DNA of 64,000 bases from Helicobacter sp. 12S02232-10 (GCF_002272895.1 NZ_MLAQ01000009.1:1-64000), one strand, 5' to 3'. Positions 8,789 to 17,651 are shown, counted from the stretch's first letter. Program-made: numbers and translations. Notes: generated by a model from the sequence alone, not told the origin.

Positions 8789-10182
8789 TTCTCTTCCTTA
8801 TCTTGAATTTGATTTTTCCCTCTAGGGGTAAAAATAATAGGAGATCCTATAAAATTAAATTTTTCCCTCATAAAATTAACCAAATATCTTTTATAACTAA
8901 AATGCAAAGATTTTGGGCGATTCATCACTAAGGCGATTCTTGGGGGATGGGTATCATACTGAGTTGCGTAATAAATTTTTACGATCTTTCCGTGATCGCT
9001 TGGGAGAGGGTGACGTCTAGTTGCCTCTGAAATCGCTTCATTTAGAGTGCTTGTAGGAATACGATAAGAAAAAGACTCATAGACTTCCAATATCTTTTCT
9101 TTAAGCTCTCTGATATGCCTGCCATTCAAAGCACTCACAGTCAATACAGGTGCATATTCCAAAAATCTGAATTTTCTTTTTAACTCTGTAATAACTTCCT
9201 TGTATTCTGCACACCTGATATCCCATTTATTCAAGATTAAAATAACACCTAAAGCGTGTTTATCTACCAAAGAGCTAATTTTTTCATCAAGCTCGACAAA
9301 AGGCACACTTGTATCTAAGACAAGCAAAGCAATTTGACTCTTTTCTAATATTTTAGTCGTTCTATCCAGTGCATATTTTTCAATGCCCTCAATTTTTCCT
9401 CTTCGTCTGATTCCTGCCGTATCTACAAAACAAACCCTTTTATCCCCAATAAAAATCTCTTCATCGACAGGATCAATCGTTGTTCCTTCAGTTTCAGAAA
9501 CGACACTCCTTTCTTTCCCGATAAGTGCATTCAATAAAGAGCTTTTCCCGACATTTACCCTCCCGATAATCCCGACTTGAATGATTTCCTCCATTGATTG
9601 ATTATCTTCATTTTGAGCATTCTCCTCCTCTATGCTCTCAATAAAATCAAGGATATCTTCATTTTCTTCCTGCTTCTCATAAGATCCCTCACAGCGCAAC
9701 CCCAACTCAAATAAAATCCCACTTATAAGTGCAGAAATGCCTCGATTATGGCTTACAGAAATGAAATAAGTTTCTTTTGCGCCAAGAGAGATAAATTCAT
9801 AGGCAAATTGCTTTTCTTTGTCATTATCGACCTTATTGACGACTAAAAGGCATTTTTTATTGATCTTGCAGATTTCTCTAAAAAGTTTTTTATCATCATC
9901 TTGGGGAATAATCTTTCCATCTGTTATATAAAGCACAAGATCAGCTTCATTTGCCGTTTTTAAACTCAACTCCCTAATCCTAGAAAACAGCAAGGAACTC
10001 TGATCAAGTCCGCCAGTATCACAGATCTGAATTTGATTGCCTTCAAGGGAAATATTTTTTATATTCACATCTCTAGTGGTGCCTGAAATTTCTGAAGTGA
10101 TGGCAATTCTCTCTTTGATCAAACGATTAAATAAAGAACTCTTCCCAACATTGGGTTTTCCTAAAATCGCAATTTTTTTCAT
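8782..10182 (-). CDS. der: ribosome assembly GTPase Der (EngA)
   Basis: Double-GTPase needed for 50S subunit maturation. Two G domains are visible in order. The first starts with [14 protein letters not shown] near residue 8; its G3 is DTGG and its G4 is NKVD. The second starts with [14 protein letters not shown] near residue 208, with G3 DTAG and G4 NKWD. A C-terminal KH-like domain follows. The 466 residues match the family. It heads a minus-strand operon (der, lipocalin, CDF transporter, AAA ATPase) whose later genes all overlap or nearly touch. Confidence 0.97.
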   Translation of the reverse strand: MKKIAILGKPNVGKSSLFNRLIKERIAITSEISGTTRDVNIKNISLEGNQIQICDTGGLDQSSLLFSRIRELSLKTANEADLVLYITDGKIIPQDDDKKLFREICKINKKCLLVVNKVDNDKEKQFAYEFISLGAKETYFISVSHNRGISALISGILFELGLRCEGSYEKQEENEDILDFIESIEEENAQNEDNQSMEEIIQVGIIGRVNVGKSSLLNALIGKERSVVSETEGTTIDPVDEEIFIGDKRVCFVDTAGIRRRGKIEGIEKYALDRTTKILEKSQIALLVLDTSVPFVELDEKISSLVDKHALGVILILNKWDIRCAEYKEVITELKRKFRFLEYAPVLTVSALNGRHIRELKEKILEVYESFSYRIPTSTLNEAISEATRRHPLPSDHGKIVKIYYATQYDTHPPRIALVMNRPKSLHFSYKRYLVNFMREKFNFIGSPIIFTPRGKNQIQDKEEKC

Positions 10183-10212
10183 AAACTTGCTTCTCTTTAA
10201 TGATAATTTTCT

Positions 10213-10218
10213 TATAAT
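10213..10218 (+). promoter_or_regulatory. candidate -10 box for the gene at 10292
   Basis: TATAAT in the 109-bp gap between divergent der and the exported-protein gene. It would give a leader of about 65 bases. No -35 box is obvious, as is usual in Helicobacter. Confidence 0.35.
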
Positions 10219-10291
10219 TTTCAGGACTAGATTTATAGTTATTCAGTTATGTAATCATAACCAAAACTTTAAAACTTATAGGAGTTTTTGA

Positions 10292-11065
10292 ATGAAAAAG
10301 GTTTTATCGGCATTAATTTTCTTTGCTATCTTAACAAATCTCGGATATGGAGAAGAAAACCAAAATACCCCAAACCCGCCTACAGAAAAAGAATCTATTG
10401 ATCTTCCCATCATCAAAGCCCCCGTGCAAACAAGCATTTCAAATGAAAACTCCACTGACTCACCCTCAGACCATAAGGAACCTCAAAACACTTCTGCAAA
10501 AAAAATAAAACAACCCTCTTCAAAACCATCTCAAACCAAAAAAACTCCTGAACAAGAATTTCTCAAAGAAAATACCAAACCAAAAAAAGTAATTTTTATT
10601 CAAGAGGAATTCTATGAGCCGAAAAAAAATGAGCTTGTTTTAGAAAAAAAAGAAAAAGAACTTTTTTTAATCATCCATTCAAAAGAACTTCAAAAATTTA
10701 TGGAAGGAGCCGTATATCAAACAAAACAACAGGTTCAAACCTTTGCCCTAGAAGATTCTTTCACTCAAATCACAAACATCAACGGCAAGATTTATGAATA
10801 CAAATACGCTCAAAAATCTATCGATAGATACTCTGCCATCGCCCCTTATGAAAAGTATCCTCTCAAAAAGGTTTCTATAGACAGATATAGGATTATTATT
10901 GATAAAATCCCTCAAATATTTGATATAAAAGGATGTAAGATCGTCATCAAAAAAGAACTTTCAGGTACCCTCAATCAAAGGAAAGAAGTCATCATTAATC
11001 TAGATACTAAAAGAGAATTGAGAAATAATAGTCATTTTGTCTTATTTTTAGAATGCCCTAAATAA
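10292..11065 (+). CDS. exported protein of unknown function
   Basis: A 257-residue protein with a clear Sec signal peptide (MKKVLSALIFFAILTNLGYG), preceded by an AGGAG ribosome binding site. Residues 22 to about 95 form a low-complexity linker rich in Pro, Lys, Ser and Thr. The C-terminal 150 residues look like a folded, beta-rich domain with many Lys, Tyr and Ile. There is no transmembrane segment after the signal and no lipobox, so a periplasmic location is likely. I do not recognise the family. The stop lies one base before the 3' end of the tRNA operon on the opposite strand. Confidence 0.8.
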   Translation: MKKVLSALIFFAILTNLGYGEENQNTPNPPTEKESIDLPIIKAPVQTSISNENSTDSPSDHKEPQNTSAKKIKQPSSKPSQTKKTPEQEFLKENTKPKKVIFIQEEFYEPKKNELVLEKKEKELFLIIHSKELQKFMEGAVYQTKQQVQTFALEDSFTQITNINGKIYEYKYAQKSIDRYSAIAPYEKYPLKKVSIDRYRIIIDKIPQIFDIKGCKIVIKKELSGTLNQRKEVIINLDTKRELRNNSHFVLFLECPK

Positions 11066-11066
11066 A

Positions 11067-11142
11067 TGGCGACCCCTGGAAGATTTGAACTTCCGTTCCC
11101 ACCTAGAAAGGGTGGTATCCTTGGCCACTAGATGAAGGGGTC
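11067..11142 (-). tRNA. tRNA-Glu (UUC), divergent second copy
   Basis: A 76-base cloverleaf with encoded CCA and intact stems: acceptor GACCCCT/AGGGGTC, T stem GGAAG/CTTCC with loop TTCAAAT, and anticodon stem CCACC/GGTGG. The anticodon loop reads CTTTCTA, so the anticodon is UUC but position 37 is U and 38 is A, where tRNAs nearly always have a purine at 37. The discriminator is G73. It is the last gene of the tRNA operon. Confidence 0.9.
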
Positions 11143-11207
11143 GGAAAATTCTAAAAACAATAAAAATTAAAAAAACATAAGTTTGAATCAATTTAAAAGA
11201 AATGAAG

Positions 11208-11284
11208 TGGCGGAGCGGACGGGGCTCGAACCCGCGACCCCCTGCGTGACAGGCAGGTATTCTAACCAGCTGAACTACCGCTCC
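11208..11284 (-). tRNA. tRNA-Asp (GUC)
   Basis: A 77-base cloverleaf with acceptor GGAGCGG, anticodon loop CTGTCAC (anticodon GUC), a standard T loop TTCGAGC and encoded CCA. Confidence 0.96.
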
Positions 11285-11295
11285 AGATATCCTGA

Positions 11296-11371
11296 TGGTG
11301 GTCGCTACAAGACTCGAACTTGTGACATCTACCTTGTAAGGGTAGCGCTCTACCAACTGAGCTAAGCGACC
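11296..11371 (-). tRNA. tRNA-Val (UAC)
   Basis: A 76-base cloverleaf with acceptor GGTCGCT, anticodon loop CTTACAA (anticodon UAC), T loop TTCGAGT and encoded CCA. Confidence 0.96.
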
Positions 11372-11418
11372 AACTCGGATATTTCAAATAACAATATCGG
11401 GGAAATCGAGAATAAAAG

Positions 11419-11493
11419 TGGTGACCCCTAGGGGACTCGAACCCCTGTAGCCACCGTGAAAGGGTGGTATCCTAACCGCTAGATGAAGGGGCC
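11419..11493 (-). tRNA. tRNA-Glu (UUC), canonical copy
   Basis: A 75-base cloverleaf with acceptor GGCCCCT (one G-U pair), canonical anticodon loop CTTTCAC (UUC), T loop TTCGAGT, discriminator A73 and encoded CCA. It differs from the copy at 11067 in the D loop, the T arm, the discriminator and the 3' part of the anticodon loop. Confidence 0.96.
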
Positions 11494-11515
11494 ACTTCTA
11501 TTTATTAAAATTTAA

Positions 11516-11591
11516 TGGTGACCCGTGTTGGATTCGAACCAACGGCCCATTCCTTAAAAGGGAATTGCTCTACCAACTGAGCTAACGGGTC
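11516..11591 (-). tRNA. tRNA-Lys (UUU)
   Basis: A 76-base cloverleaf with acceptor GACCCGT, anticodon loop CTTTTAA (UUU), T loop TTCGAAT and encoded CCA. It is the first gene of the five-tRNA operon, about 90 bases after the consensus promoter. Confidence 0.96.
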
Positions 11592-11681
11592 ATAGCATCT
11601 AATAAACTTTAAATAAATAATATATAAATCTATAAACGGTTATTTGTTTCTTCGTGAGATTTACTCTAACAAAAGAGCGAA

Positions 11682-11710
11682 ATTATAATTTTTTTATATG
11701 GGTTTGTCAA
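11682..11710 (-). promoter_or_regulatory. consensus sigma-70-type promoter of the tRNA operon
   Basis: Read on the minus strand: TTGACA (11710-11705), a 17-base spacer, then TATAAT (11687-11682). This is a perfect match to the vegetative promoter, with a short GC-containing discriminator (TTCGC) after it. Protein-coding genes in this window have only -10 boxes, so a full -35 here fits strong stable-RNA transcription. Confidence 0.85.
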
Positions 11711-11727
11711 GCTTTTTAGAGAAACTT

Positions 11728-12381
11728 TTAAAGAATTTTTGCCAACATTTCCAAGGCACTTGCACAACTCTGTTTTTGAATTTTCTGACGCCCTCCCTTA
11801 AATAAATACCTCTCAATAATCGCCAAATTCCCAACCTTTTGAACCCCTATATAAACTGTTCCCACAGGTTTTTCCAAGCTTCCCCCACTAGGTCCTGCGA
11901 TCCCGCTTGTAGCAATCGCATAATCAACGCCAAAAACCTTCAGTGCTCCACTTAACATATCGCGCACTACAGGCTCACTGACTGCGCCATATTTTTCAAG
12001 CCACTCTGTTTTTACACCCAAGCACTTATGTTTGATGGCATTGCTGTAGCTGACAATGCCACCCTCATAAACATCTGAAACTCCTGATACTGATGTGAAT
12101 TGATACGCCAAAAGCCCTCCGGTGCAACTTTCTGCGGTGGCGATTTTTTTATTACCTTTCTTTAAAATATCTATAATGGAGGCTGTCAAATTATCTGACT
12201 CGATTACTTTATCCCCAAAAACAGATTTGATGGATTCAAAAACCTTTTGAGTATCTTTCCCTTCCAATAAAATCTTCTCATTTTCAACCCGCATTCTTAC
12301 ATCAAACTTTTCGGCATAATGCTGGCATAATATCAGACTTGCCTCATTGTCAATTCCTAAAAAAGTCAAAAACTTTTTCAT
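11728..12381 (-). CDS. PncC/CinA C-terminal domain protein (nicotinamide-nucleotide amidase family)
   Basis: A 217-residue protein whose residues from about 65 onward form the PncC domain. AESCTGGLLAYQ carries the catalytic Ser, and SGIAGPSGG followed by KPVGTVYIGV gives the second conserved block. The family deamidates nicotinamide mononucleotide to nicotinate mononucleotide, recycling NAD breakdown products. The N-terminal 65 residues do not form the MoCF domain of full CinA; they may be a remnant of the linker domain. The gene is divergent from ppk2, with 48 bases between the starts. Confidence 0.85.
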   Translation of the reverse strand: MKKFLTFLGIDNEASLILCQHYAEKFDVRMRVENEKILLEGKDTQKVFESIKSVFGDKVIESDNLTASIIDILKKGNKKIATAESCTGGLLAYQFTSVSGVSDVYEGGIVSYSNAIKHKCLGVKTEWLEKYGAVSEPVVRDMLSGALKVFGVDYAIATSGIAGPSGGSLEKPVGTVYIGVQKVGNLAIIERYLFKGGRQKIQKQSCASALEMLAKIL

Positions 12382-12399
12382 AAACGCCCCCTATTTCGA

Positions 12400-12405
12400 T
12401 ATAAT
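12400..12405 (+). promoter_or_regulatory. candidate -10 box for ppk2
   Basis: TATAAT lies 24 bases before the ppk2 ATG, giving a leader of about 18 bases with GGAG inside it. The 48-bp gap is near palindromic here (ATATAATCATTATAT), so it may also serve the divergent pncC-like gene. Confidence 0.45.
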
Positions 12406-12429
12406 CATTATATACACAAAGGAGATAAA

Positions 12430-13275
12430 ATGTCAAAACAAAACCCTGTAATAACAATTCGTCCTGAATCTCAACCCAATGAAAAACACGTCTATAGGAA
12501 AAATAAAAAACTCAAAGAATGGTTTTATAACGAAGAAATCATCAAACTCCAAATTGAACTTGTAAAACTTCAAAATTGGGTCAAAAAAAACAACCAAAAA
12601 ATCGTAATTATTATGGAAGGCAGAGATGGTGCAGGGAAGGGAGGTACTATCAAAGCTTTAACCGAACATTTAAATCCTAGAGGATGTCGCATTGTAGCGC
12701 TTCAAAAACCCACAGAGACCGAAAAATCTCAATGGTATTTCACACGCTATATTAGCACGCTTCCATCTGGAGGAGAAATTGTATTTTTTGACAGAAGTTG
12801 GTACAACCGAGCAGGAGTTGAAAAAGTAATGGGGTTTTGCACACAAGAAGAATATAAACAATTCATTTATCAAGTCTCAAACCTTGAGCAAATGCTCATC
12901 TCAAGTGGTACAATGATTTTTAAATATTTTCTCAACGTCAATCAAGAAGAGCAAAAACGCCGTATTAAAAGTCGCAAAACCGATCCGCTTAAAATATGGA
13001 AACTAAGCCCCATTGATTCCAAATCCCTTAGCCTATGGGACGAATACACAGAGGCATTTGAAAAAATGTTTTCAAGAACCCATACCCCCTATGCACCTTG
13101 GATTATGGTTGATTCTAACGATAAAAAAGCAGCTAGATTAAACATAGCAAGGGATTTATTAAGCAAAATCGATTATGAAAACAAAGATCCGCGAAATGTC
13201 TGTTTGCTTGCAGATCCCAAAATTATCCATCCTTATTCACAAAATCCTTATCAAGATGTTACAACCCTTTCGTAA
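12430..13275 (+). CDS. ppk2: polyphosphate kinase 2
   Basis: PPK2 enzymes phosphorylate nucleotides with polyphosphate. The 281-residue protein has the Walker A stretch GRDGAGKGGTIKAL near residue 64, the lid motif RYISTLP and the Walker B stretch FFDRSWYNRAGVE near residue 120. Single-domain length fits class I PPK2. An AAAGGAG ribosome binding site precedes the ATG. The 3' end overlaps the convergent recO by 17 bases. Confidence 0.95.
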   Translation: MSKQNPVITIRPESQPNEKHVYRKNKKLKEWFYNEEIIKLQIELVKLQNWVKKNNQKIVIIMEGRDGAGKGGTIKALTEHLNPRGCRIVALQKPTETEKSQWYFTRYISTLPSGGEIVFFDRSWYNRAGVEKVMGFCTQEEYKQFIYQVSNLEQMLISSGTMIFKYFLNVNQEEQKRRIKSRKTDPLKIWKLSPIDSKSLSLWDEYTEAFEKMFSRTHTPYAPWIMVDSNDKKAARLNIARDLLSKIDYENKDPRNVCLLADPKIIHPYSQNPYQDVTTLS

Positions 13276-13873
13276 GGATTTCCCACATTCTCTCCACGTC
13301 TTCATCACAAAAGTGCAGAGTGGTTTTTAAAGCAAGGAATTTTAAGATGTCACTTTTCTTAAATGTCTTGCCTCCGATACAAGTTGGGTGAGCAAATAAA
13401 AAAGCTCTCGCAAGACTGATTTGCTCTCCCGTCTTGCTCCCACAAATAAAACACCTTTCCCCCTTATCCCCCCTACCTTCAAAACTCAAAAGCTCCGCAT
13501 ACATTTCAAGCCCCACACGTAAAGGATTTTGTTTGGATAGCTTGATCGCACCATCTTGAAGCATATTGAAATAAAAACTATCAAGCTCATAAATATCAAA
13601 AAGATGTTTATTTAAAAGTCCAATGAACCTTTGCCAAATATATACTCTATCTAAATTATTTTCCCAAGGATACCCCAAATGCATTACATTTCTGAGCTTG
13701 GGTAGAAAAAATCCGTTTCCTTCTTCTTCAAAATCTATTTTTTTGCCCAAATGAATAATGCTGTGCCTAGCCCCATAAAATCGGTAAAGTCTCTTAATGC
13801 CAAAAGGTGTCAGAATATGCACGATCAAATCTTCGTTTTTTATTGGGATTGTATTTAAAATATATCCTTGCAC
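13259..13873 (-). CDS. recO: DNA repair protein RecO
   Basis: RecO loads RecA onto SSB-coated DNA in recombinational repair. The 204-residue protein begins MQGYILNTIPIKNEDLIVHI, the oligonucleotide-binding domain of short epsilonproteobacterial RecO. A zinc-ribbon CFICG lies near residue 140 with a second Cys near residue 168. It starts at GTG with AGGAG seven bases upstream. It overlaps the ppk2 3' end tail to tail. Confidence 0.85.
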   Translation of the reverse strand: MQGYILNTIPIKNEDLIVHILTPFGIKRLYRFYGARHSIIHLGKKIDFEEEGNGFFLPKLRNVMHLGYPWENNLDRVYIWQRFIGLLNKHLFDIYELDSFYFNMLQDGAIKLSKQNPLRVGLEMYAELLSFEGRGDKGERCFICGSKTGEQISLARAFLFAHPTCIGGKTFKKSDILKFLALKTTLHFCDEDVERMWEILTKGL

Positions 13874-13960
13874 ACATTCTCCTGTTTAAAGTTTCGCTTA
13901 AAATAAAATCACTATAATGGCAATCTAGATTCAAAACAAGACCGCATTCAAGGATATTTT

Positions 13961-14686
13961 TTGAGCGATTTTATAGAAGCGTCGATTCAGGCTAGCCGAC
14001 AAATCATCGAAATTTTATCACAACGAAAACTTGAATATATGCAAGAACATCAAATTGGAGCGGGTGGAGATGTTAGTCTGGGAGCGGATTTAATCAGTGA
14101 AGAAATTTTTACCAAGCATTTGCTACCCATAGCCAATATTGATTCTGAAGAATCAGGCTATATTCAGGGAAATGGGAAAAATGTCGTTGTTTTAGATCCC
14201 CTAGATGGAAGCGACAATTATATCTCAAATATTCCTTATTATGGTGCTTCAGTGGCTTTATGCGATGAAAGCGGACAAACCAAAGAGGCAATCATTATTA
14301 ATTTTTGTTCCCAAACTGCTTATTTTGATCTTGGAGAGGGGATAAGATTTGTAAAGCTTTCTGATTGCCTCACAACACCAATCCCCCAAAGCAGTCTCCC
14401 TGCAAAATGCGGAATTTTTGAAAAAGCCTACTCAAACCCCGATCTTGCCACTAAACTTTTTGAACAAAAAATAAAATTTCGTTCGCTCGGAGCTAGTGCA
14501 ATTTCGCTTGCTTACGCCCACTACGCCAATTTTATGCTTTTTGGAGGAAAAATAAGAAAATACGATTCCAAAGCTGGGCTATTTCTATGTAGGCATTTAT
14601 GGATAAAAAGCTCTGAACACTTTTTACTCGTAAGCAGAAATAAGCAAATCTTTGATATGATTTTAAAAATTGCAAAAAAGGACTAG
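13961..14686 (+). CDS. inositol-monophosphatase family protein
   Basis: A 241-residue metal-dependent sugar-phosphate phosphatase. The metal-binding motifs are visible: DSEESG near residue 63 and VVVLDPLDGSDNY near residue 78. The C-terminal Asp motif usual in the family (W-D-x-A-G) appears as YDSKAGLF near residue 205. The true substrate (inositol phosphate, fructose-1,6-bisphosphate or 3'-phosphoadenosine) is not decided by sequence. The start is a TTG with AAGGA upstream. It is the first gene of a tight operon with accD, rlmH, a dksA-like gene and a membrane protein. Confidence 0.88.
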   Translation: MSDFIEASIQASRQIIEILSQRKLEYMQEHQIGAGGDVSLGADLISEEIFTKHLLPIANIDSEESGYIQGNGKNVVVLDPLDGSDNYISNIPYYGASVALCDESGQTKEAIIINFCSQTAYFDLGEGIRFVKLSDCLTTPIPQSSLPAKCGIFEKAYSNPDLATKLFEQKIKFRSLGASAISLAYAHYANFMLFGGKIRKYDSKAGLFLCRHLWIKSSEHFLLVSRNKQIFDMILKIAKKD

Positions 14687-14688
14687 AA

Positions 14689-15564
14689 ATGGGGTTTGCG
14701 GATTTTTTAAAAAATCTTAAAAAAGATGAAAGTAAATCAACGCAAAAAGATGCCTCTAGCCACTGGATAAAGTGTCCGAAATGTTCGGCTTTGATGTACT
14801 ACAAGGAAGTTTTTTCCCAATCTCACATCTGCCCCAAATGCAACTATCACTTCAGAATATCTGCAAATGATCGCATTGCTCTTTTGTGTGATGAAGGAAG
14901 TTTTATAGAATATGACAAAACTCTTAAGCCCATTGACCCGCTGAATTTTGTCGATAAAGAAAGTTATAAACAAAGAATTAAAAAATATGAGGCAAAAACA
15001 GGACGCCCAAGTTCTGTAATATGTGGAGAAGCAACCATCAATCATATTCCACTTCAAATCGCAGTTTTTGATTTCGCCTTTATGGGGGGAAGTCTAGGAT
15101 CTGTAGAGGGGGAGAAAATTGTACGTTCTATCAACCGAGCTTTGACAAAAAAACAAGCTTTACTGATCGTTTCTACAAGTGGTGGAGCAAGAATGCAAGA
15201 ATCGACTTATTCTTTAATGCAAATGGCAAAAACTAGTGCCGCATTGAGCAAACTTACTGAAGCCAAACTACCTTTTATTTCCTTGCTGACAGATCCGACC
15301 TTTGGGGGAGTAAGTGCTTCTTTTGCATTTTTAGGTGATCTCATCATTGCAGAACCTGGAGCAATGATTGGCTTTGCAGGGGCTAGAGTCATCAAACAAA
15401 CCATCGGTGCAGACTTACCCGAAGGTTTCCAAACGGCTGAATTTTTACTTGAACACGGTCTTATTGATATGGTCGTCCATCGAAAAGAGCTTAAAAAAAC
15501 TTTAAGCGATTTAATCCTTATGCTCAACCCTCACTATGAAATGCAACCTATACTCGATCACTAA
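14689..15564 (+). CDS. accD: acetyl-CoA carboxylase carboxyltransferase subunit beta
   Basis: With AccA it transfers the carboxyl group from biotin to acetyl-CoA, making malonyl-CoA for fatty acid synthesis. The N-terminal zinc finger (CPKC at about residue 25 and CPKC at about 47) and the Gly-rich acyl-CoA binding stretch STSGGARMQE near residue 165 are visible. The 291 residues fit. It starts two bases after the IMPase stop. Its 3' end overlaps rlmH by 29 bases. Confidence 0.97.
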   Translation: MGFADFLKNLKKDESKSTQKDASSHWIKCPKCSALMYYKEVFSQSHICPKCNYHFRISANDRIALLCDEGSFIEYDKTLKPIDPLNFVDKESYKQRIKKYEAKTGRPSSVICGEATINHIPLQIAVFDFAFMGGSLGSVEGEKIVRSINRALTKKQALLIVSTSGGARMQESTYSLMQMAKTSAALSKLTEAKLPFISLLTDPTFGGVSASFAFLGDLIIAEPGAMIGFAGARVIKQTIGADLPEGFQTAEFLLEHGLIDMVVHRKELKKTLSDLILMLNPHYEMQPILDH

Positions 15565-15991
15565 AACAAACCAAGAACTCAATCTTTTTGTACAGCACTA
15601 CCAAAAGCAATGCAAACAATTTGGAGTAAATTTGATCGTTCAAGATATTATGAATGCCGAAATATCCAATGCCCAAAAAATTTCAGAAAAAAATGCCAAA
15701 CAATCTTACACAAAAGCCTTTCAACCCTTTATGACAGAAGGTAAAAACATTGCTTTACATCCAAGAGGAAAAATACTTGACAGCATTGAATTCAGTGCTT
15801 TGTTTGAGAACCAAAGCAAAATCAATTTTTTTATCGGCGGAGCCTATGGATTTGAAGAAGATTTTCTAAAAAAATGCTTTCCTGTCAGCCTAAGCCTCCT
15901 AACTTTCAGCCATAAAATTGTAAAAATTATCTTATGTGAGCAAATCTATCGAGCTTTCAGCATCATAAACTGCCATCCATATCATAAATAA
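15536..15991 (+). CDS. rlmH: 23S rRNA (pseudouridine-1915 N3)-methyltransferase RlmH
   Basis: A 151-residue SPOUT methyltransferase that modifies helix 69 of 23S rRNA. The family motifs are clear: FFIGGAYGFEE near residue 98, LSLLTFSHKI near residue 120 and EQIYRAFSIINCHPYHK at the C-terminus. The ATG lies inside accD, so translation is probably coupled. Confidence 0.95.
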   Translation: MKCNLYSITKTNQELNLFVQHYQKQCKQFGVNLIVQDIMNAEISNAQKISEKNAKQSYTKAFQPFMTEGKNIALHPRGKILDSIEFSALFENQSKINFFIGGAYGFEEDFLKKCFPVSLSLLTFSHKIVKIILCEQIYRAFSIINCHPYHK

Positions 15992-16001
15992 GGAGAATGA
16001 G

Positions 16002-16367
16002 TTGGACAATAAAAATCTCAAATTTTTTGAACGTATGCTAAAAGAAAGGCTTGAGGAGATAACTTCTAATATTAATCTGAGAAATACCAATTTAATAGAG
16101 TTATACGCTGCAAATTTAAAAGATCAGAGTGATATTGTCTCTGCAAATCTTCAAGGTGAGCTTGATTTTTTGATGATACAAAAACACGGGTTAGAATTAA
16201 AAGATATAATGCATTCATTGCAAAAAATCAAAAATAAAAGTTATGGGATTTGTGAAATGTGCGATGATGAAATCGATATTCAAAGATTAAAAGTTAAGCC
16301 ACACGCCAAATACTGTATCAACTGTAGGGAATTGCACGAAAAGTCCAAAAACAGGGGTGAAAGATGA
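16002..16367 (+). CDS. DksA/TraR-type zinc-finger protein
   Basis: A 121-residue protein with an N-terminal helical hairpin (residues 5-75) and the C-terminal zinc finger CEMCDD...CINC near residues 84-105, the pattern of DksA-family proteins that bind the RNA polymerase secondary channel. The start is TTG with AGGAG before it. It overlaps the next gene by four bases. It probably acts in stringent or stress control, but a direct DksA role is inferred from family only. Confidence 0.88.
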   Translation: MDNKNLKFFERMLKERLEEITSNINLRNTNLIELYAANLKDQSDIVSANLQGELDFLMIQKHGLELKDIMHSLQKIKNKSYGICEMCDDEIDIQRLKVKPHAKYCINCRELHEKSKNRGER

Positions 16368-17389
16368 AATTCAAATATTATATTATTTTTGCTGTTTTAT
16401 TCATCATTGCAGTAGGTATTTATATCTATAGTTTAGACTCAAGCACTTATACGCTATCCACGCCCCATCAATCGCAATCTGTAAATCTTCCTGTCGCTGT
16501 TTGGATTACAATTGTGATTTTAATATTTTTTGTTTTGTCTTTGATATTTTTTTTAGGCGAATGGATCAGAGGTTTGCTCGTCAAATACAATAACAACAGG
16601 GATTTCGAAAAAATTGTCAATCAAATCATTGAGCAAAACACCAAAAAAACATTTACAAAACAAAACTATAAAAATCAACACTATAGCTTTCTTTCAAAAA
16701 TCTTGGCGCGATTTGAATTAAAACCAGACTTAAACACTCCTAAAAGCTCCTATGCCAAAATAGACAAGCTTTTTGAAACATATGATCAAGTCGAACAAGG
16801 CAATAATCAGGATTTAAAAAAATACGATTTATCTGAAGAAAATGAATTCTTCATTAAGAATACCCGTAATAAAATTCAAAAAGATCTTAAGTTTGCTTTG
16901 GAGATCCTCAAAGGAAGCCTCAATGTTGATTTTAAAAAATACGCTTTTACCCAGATCATTCAAAAAGGGAATGACAAAGAAATTCAAAAGGCTCTTGAGC
17001 TTTCTGGAGGGTTTTTGGATAAAGAAATGCTTCAAGAACTTTTTATCGCCTACTCTCAAAATCGCACAACACTTGAACGCAAAACCATTGCCGAATTATG
17101 CGAAAAAGCAAACTACGATCAAAACAATTACCTCAAACTTGCCAAAGAATCCAAGCCTTTTCTTTCACCAGATGTTTGGCTTAAGCTTTTTGAATACCTT
17201 GCTGACAAAAATGAAAAGGCTGAAAAAAGCTATCTTTACATACTCCTTAATTTGGAAATGATAGACCTTGTAAGCGAACGCTTAAGCACTTATTCAAAAA
17301 ATGAATTTCCAATCATTAATGCTTATCTTGACCTTAAAAAAATCGGCAAAAACTACCCGCTTGAGATTTTTTTTGCAATGGATTCTTAA
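16364..17389 (+). CDS. membrane protein with cytoplasmic helical domain, function unknown
   Basis: A 341-residue protein with two transmembrane segments (residues 5-24 and about 46-66) separated by a short Ser/Thr-rich periplasmic loop. A Lys/Glu-rich, probably all-helical soluble region follows to the end. No catalytic motif is visible. It is the last gene of the accD operon and overlaps the dksA-like gene by four bases. I do not recognise a named family. The AT-rich, lysine-rich composition matches its neighbours, so there is no sign of transfer. Confidence 0.85.
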   Translation: MKFKYYIIFAVLFIIAVGIYIYSLDSSTYTLSTPHQSQSVNLPVAVWITIVILIFFVLSLIFFLGEWIRGLLVKYNNNRDFEKIVNQIIEQNTKKTFTKQNYKNQHYSFLSKILARFELKPDLNTPKSSYAKIDKLFETYDQVEQGNNQDLKKYDLSEENEFFIKNTRNKIQKDLKFALEILKGSLNVDFKKYAFTQIIQKGNDKEIQKALELSGGFLDKEMLQELFIAYSQNRTTLERKTIAELCEKANYDQNNYLKLAKESKPFLSPDVWLKLFEYLADKNEKAEKSYLYILLNLEMIDLVSERLSTYSKNEFPIINAYLDLKKIGKNYPLEIFFAMDS

Positions 17390-17416
17390 AATATTACAAA
17401 TATTTAACAAAAACTC

Positions 17417-17584
17417 TCAAGATTTTTTATTGTCAAAATGATAGGCTTTTGGTTTTGAACATTTTCCATTTCCCCCACATCCGCACCCTTTTTTAGAAGA
17501 ACTCTTTAAATTTAAAAGCTTATAAATCCCAAACAAAATAACTCCGGTTATTAAAATGATACCGACCCAATCAATCATTTGCAT
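17417..17584 (-). CDS. small Cys-rich membrane protein, FeoB-associated-like
   Basis: A 55-residue protein. It has one N-terminal transmembrane helix ([20 protein letters not shown]) followed by a basic segment and a cysteine cluster C-G-C-G-G-N-G-K-C. An AAGGG ribosome binding site lies seven bases before the ATG. Architecture and size match the FeoB-associated Cys-rich membrane protein family, which usually sits beside ferrous iron transporter FeoB. No feoB is nearby, so the functional link is inference. The Cys cluster could bind iron or another metal at the inner face of the membrane. Confidence 0.7.
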   Translation of the reverse strand: MQMIDWVGIILITGVILFGIYKLLNLKSSSKKGCGCGGNGKCSKPKAYHFDNKKS

Positions 17585-17651
17585 TCAAACCCTTTTTAAA
17601 AATAATTTTCGACCCTTTTCGCGCTAGAGTATATCACTTTTATACAACTTT

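Noticed and set aside
11048-11356. 102-codon reading frame on the minus strand across the tRNA genes
   Set aside because: It lies wholly over three tRNA genes and has no ribosome binding site; it is an artefact of tRNA sequence.
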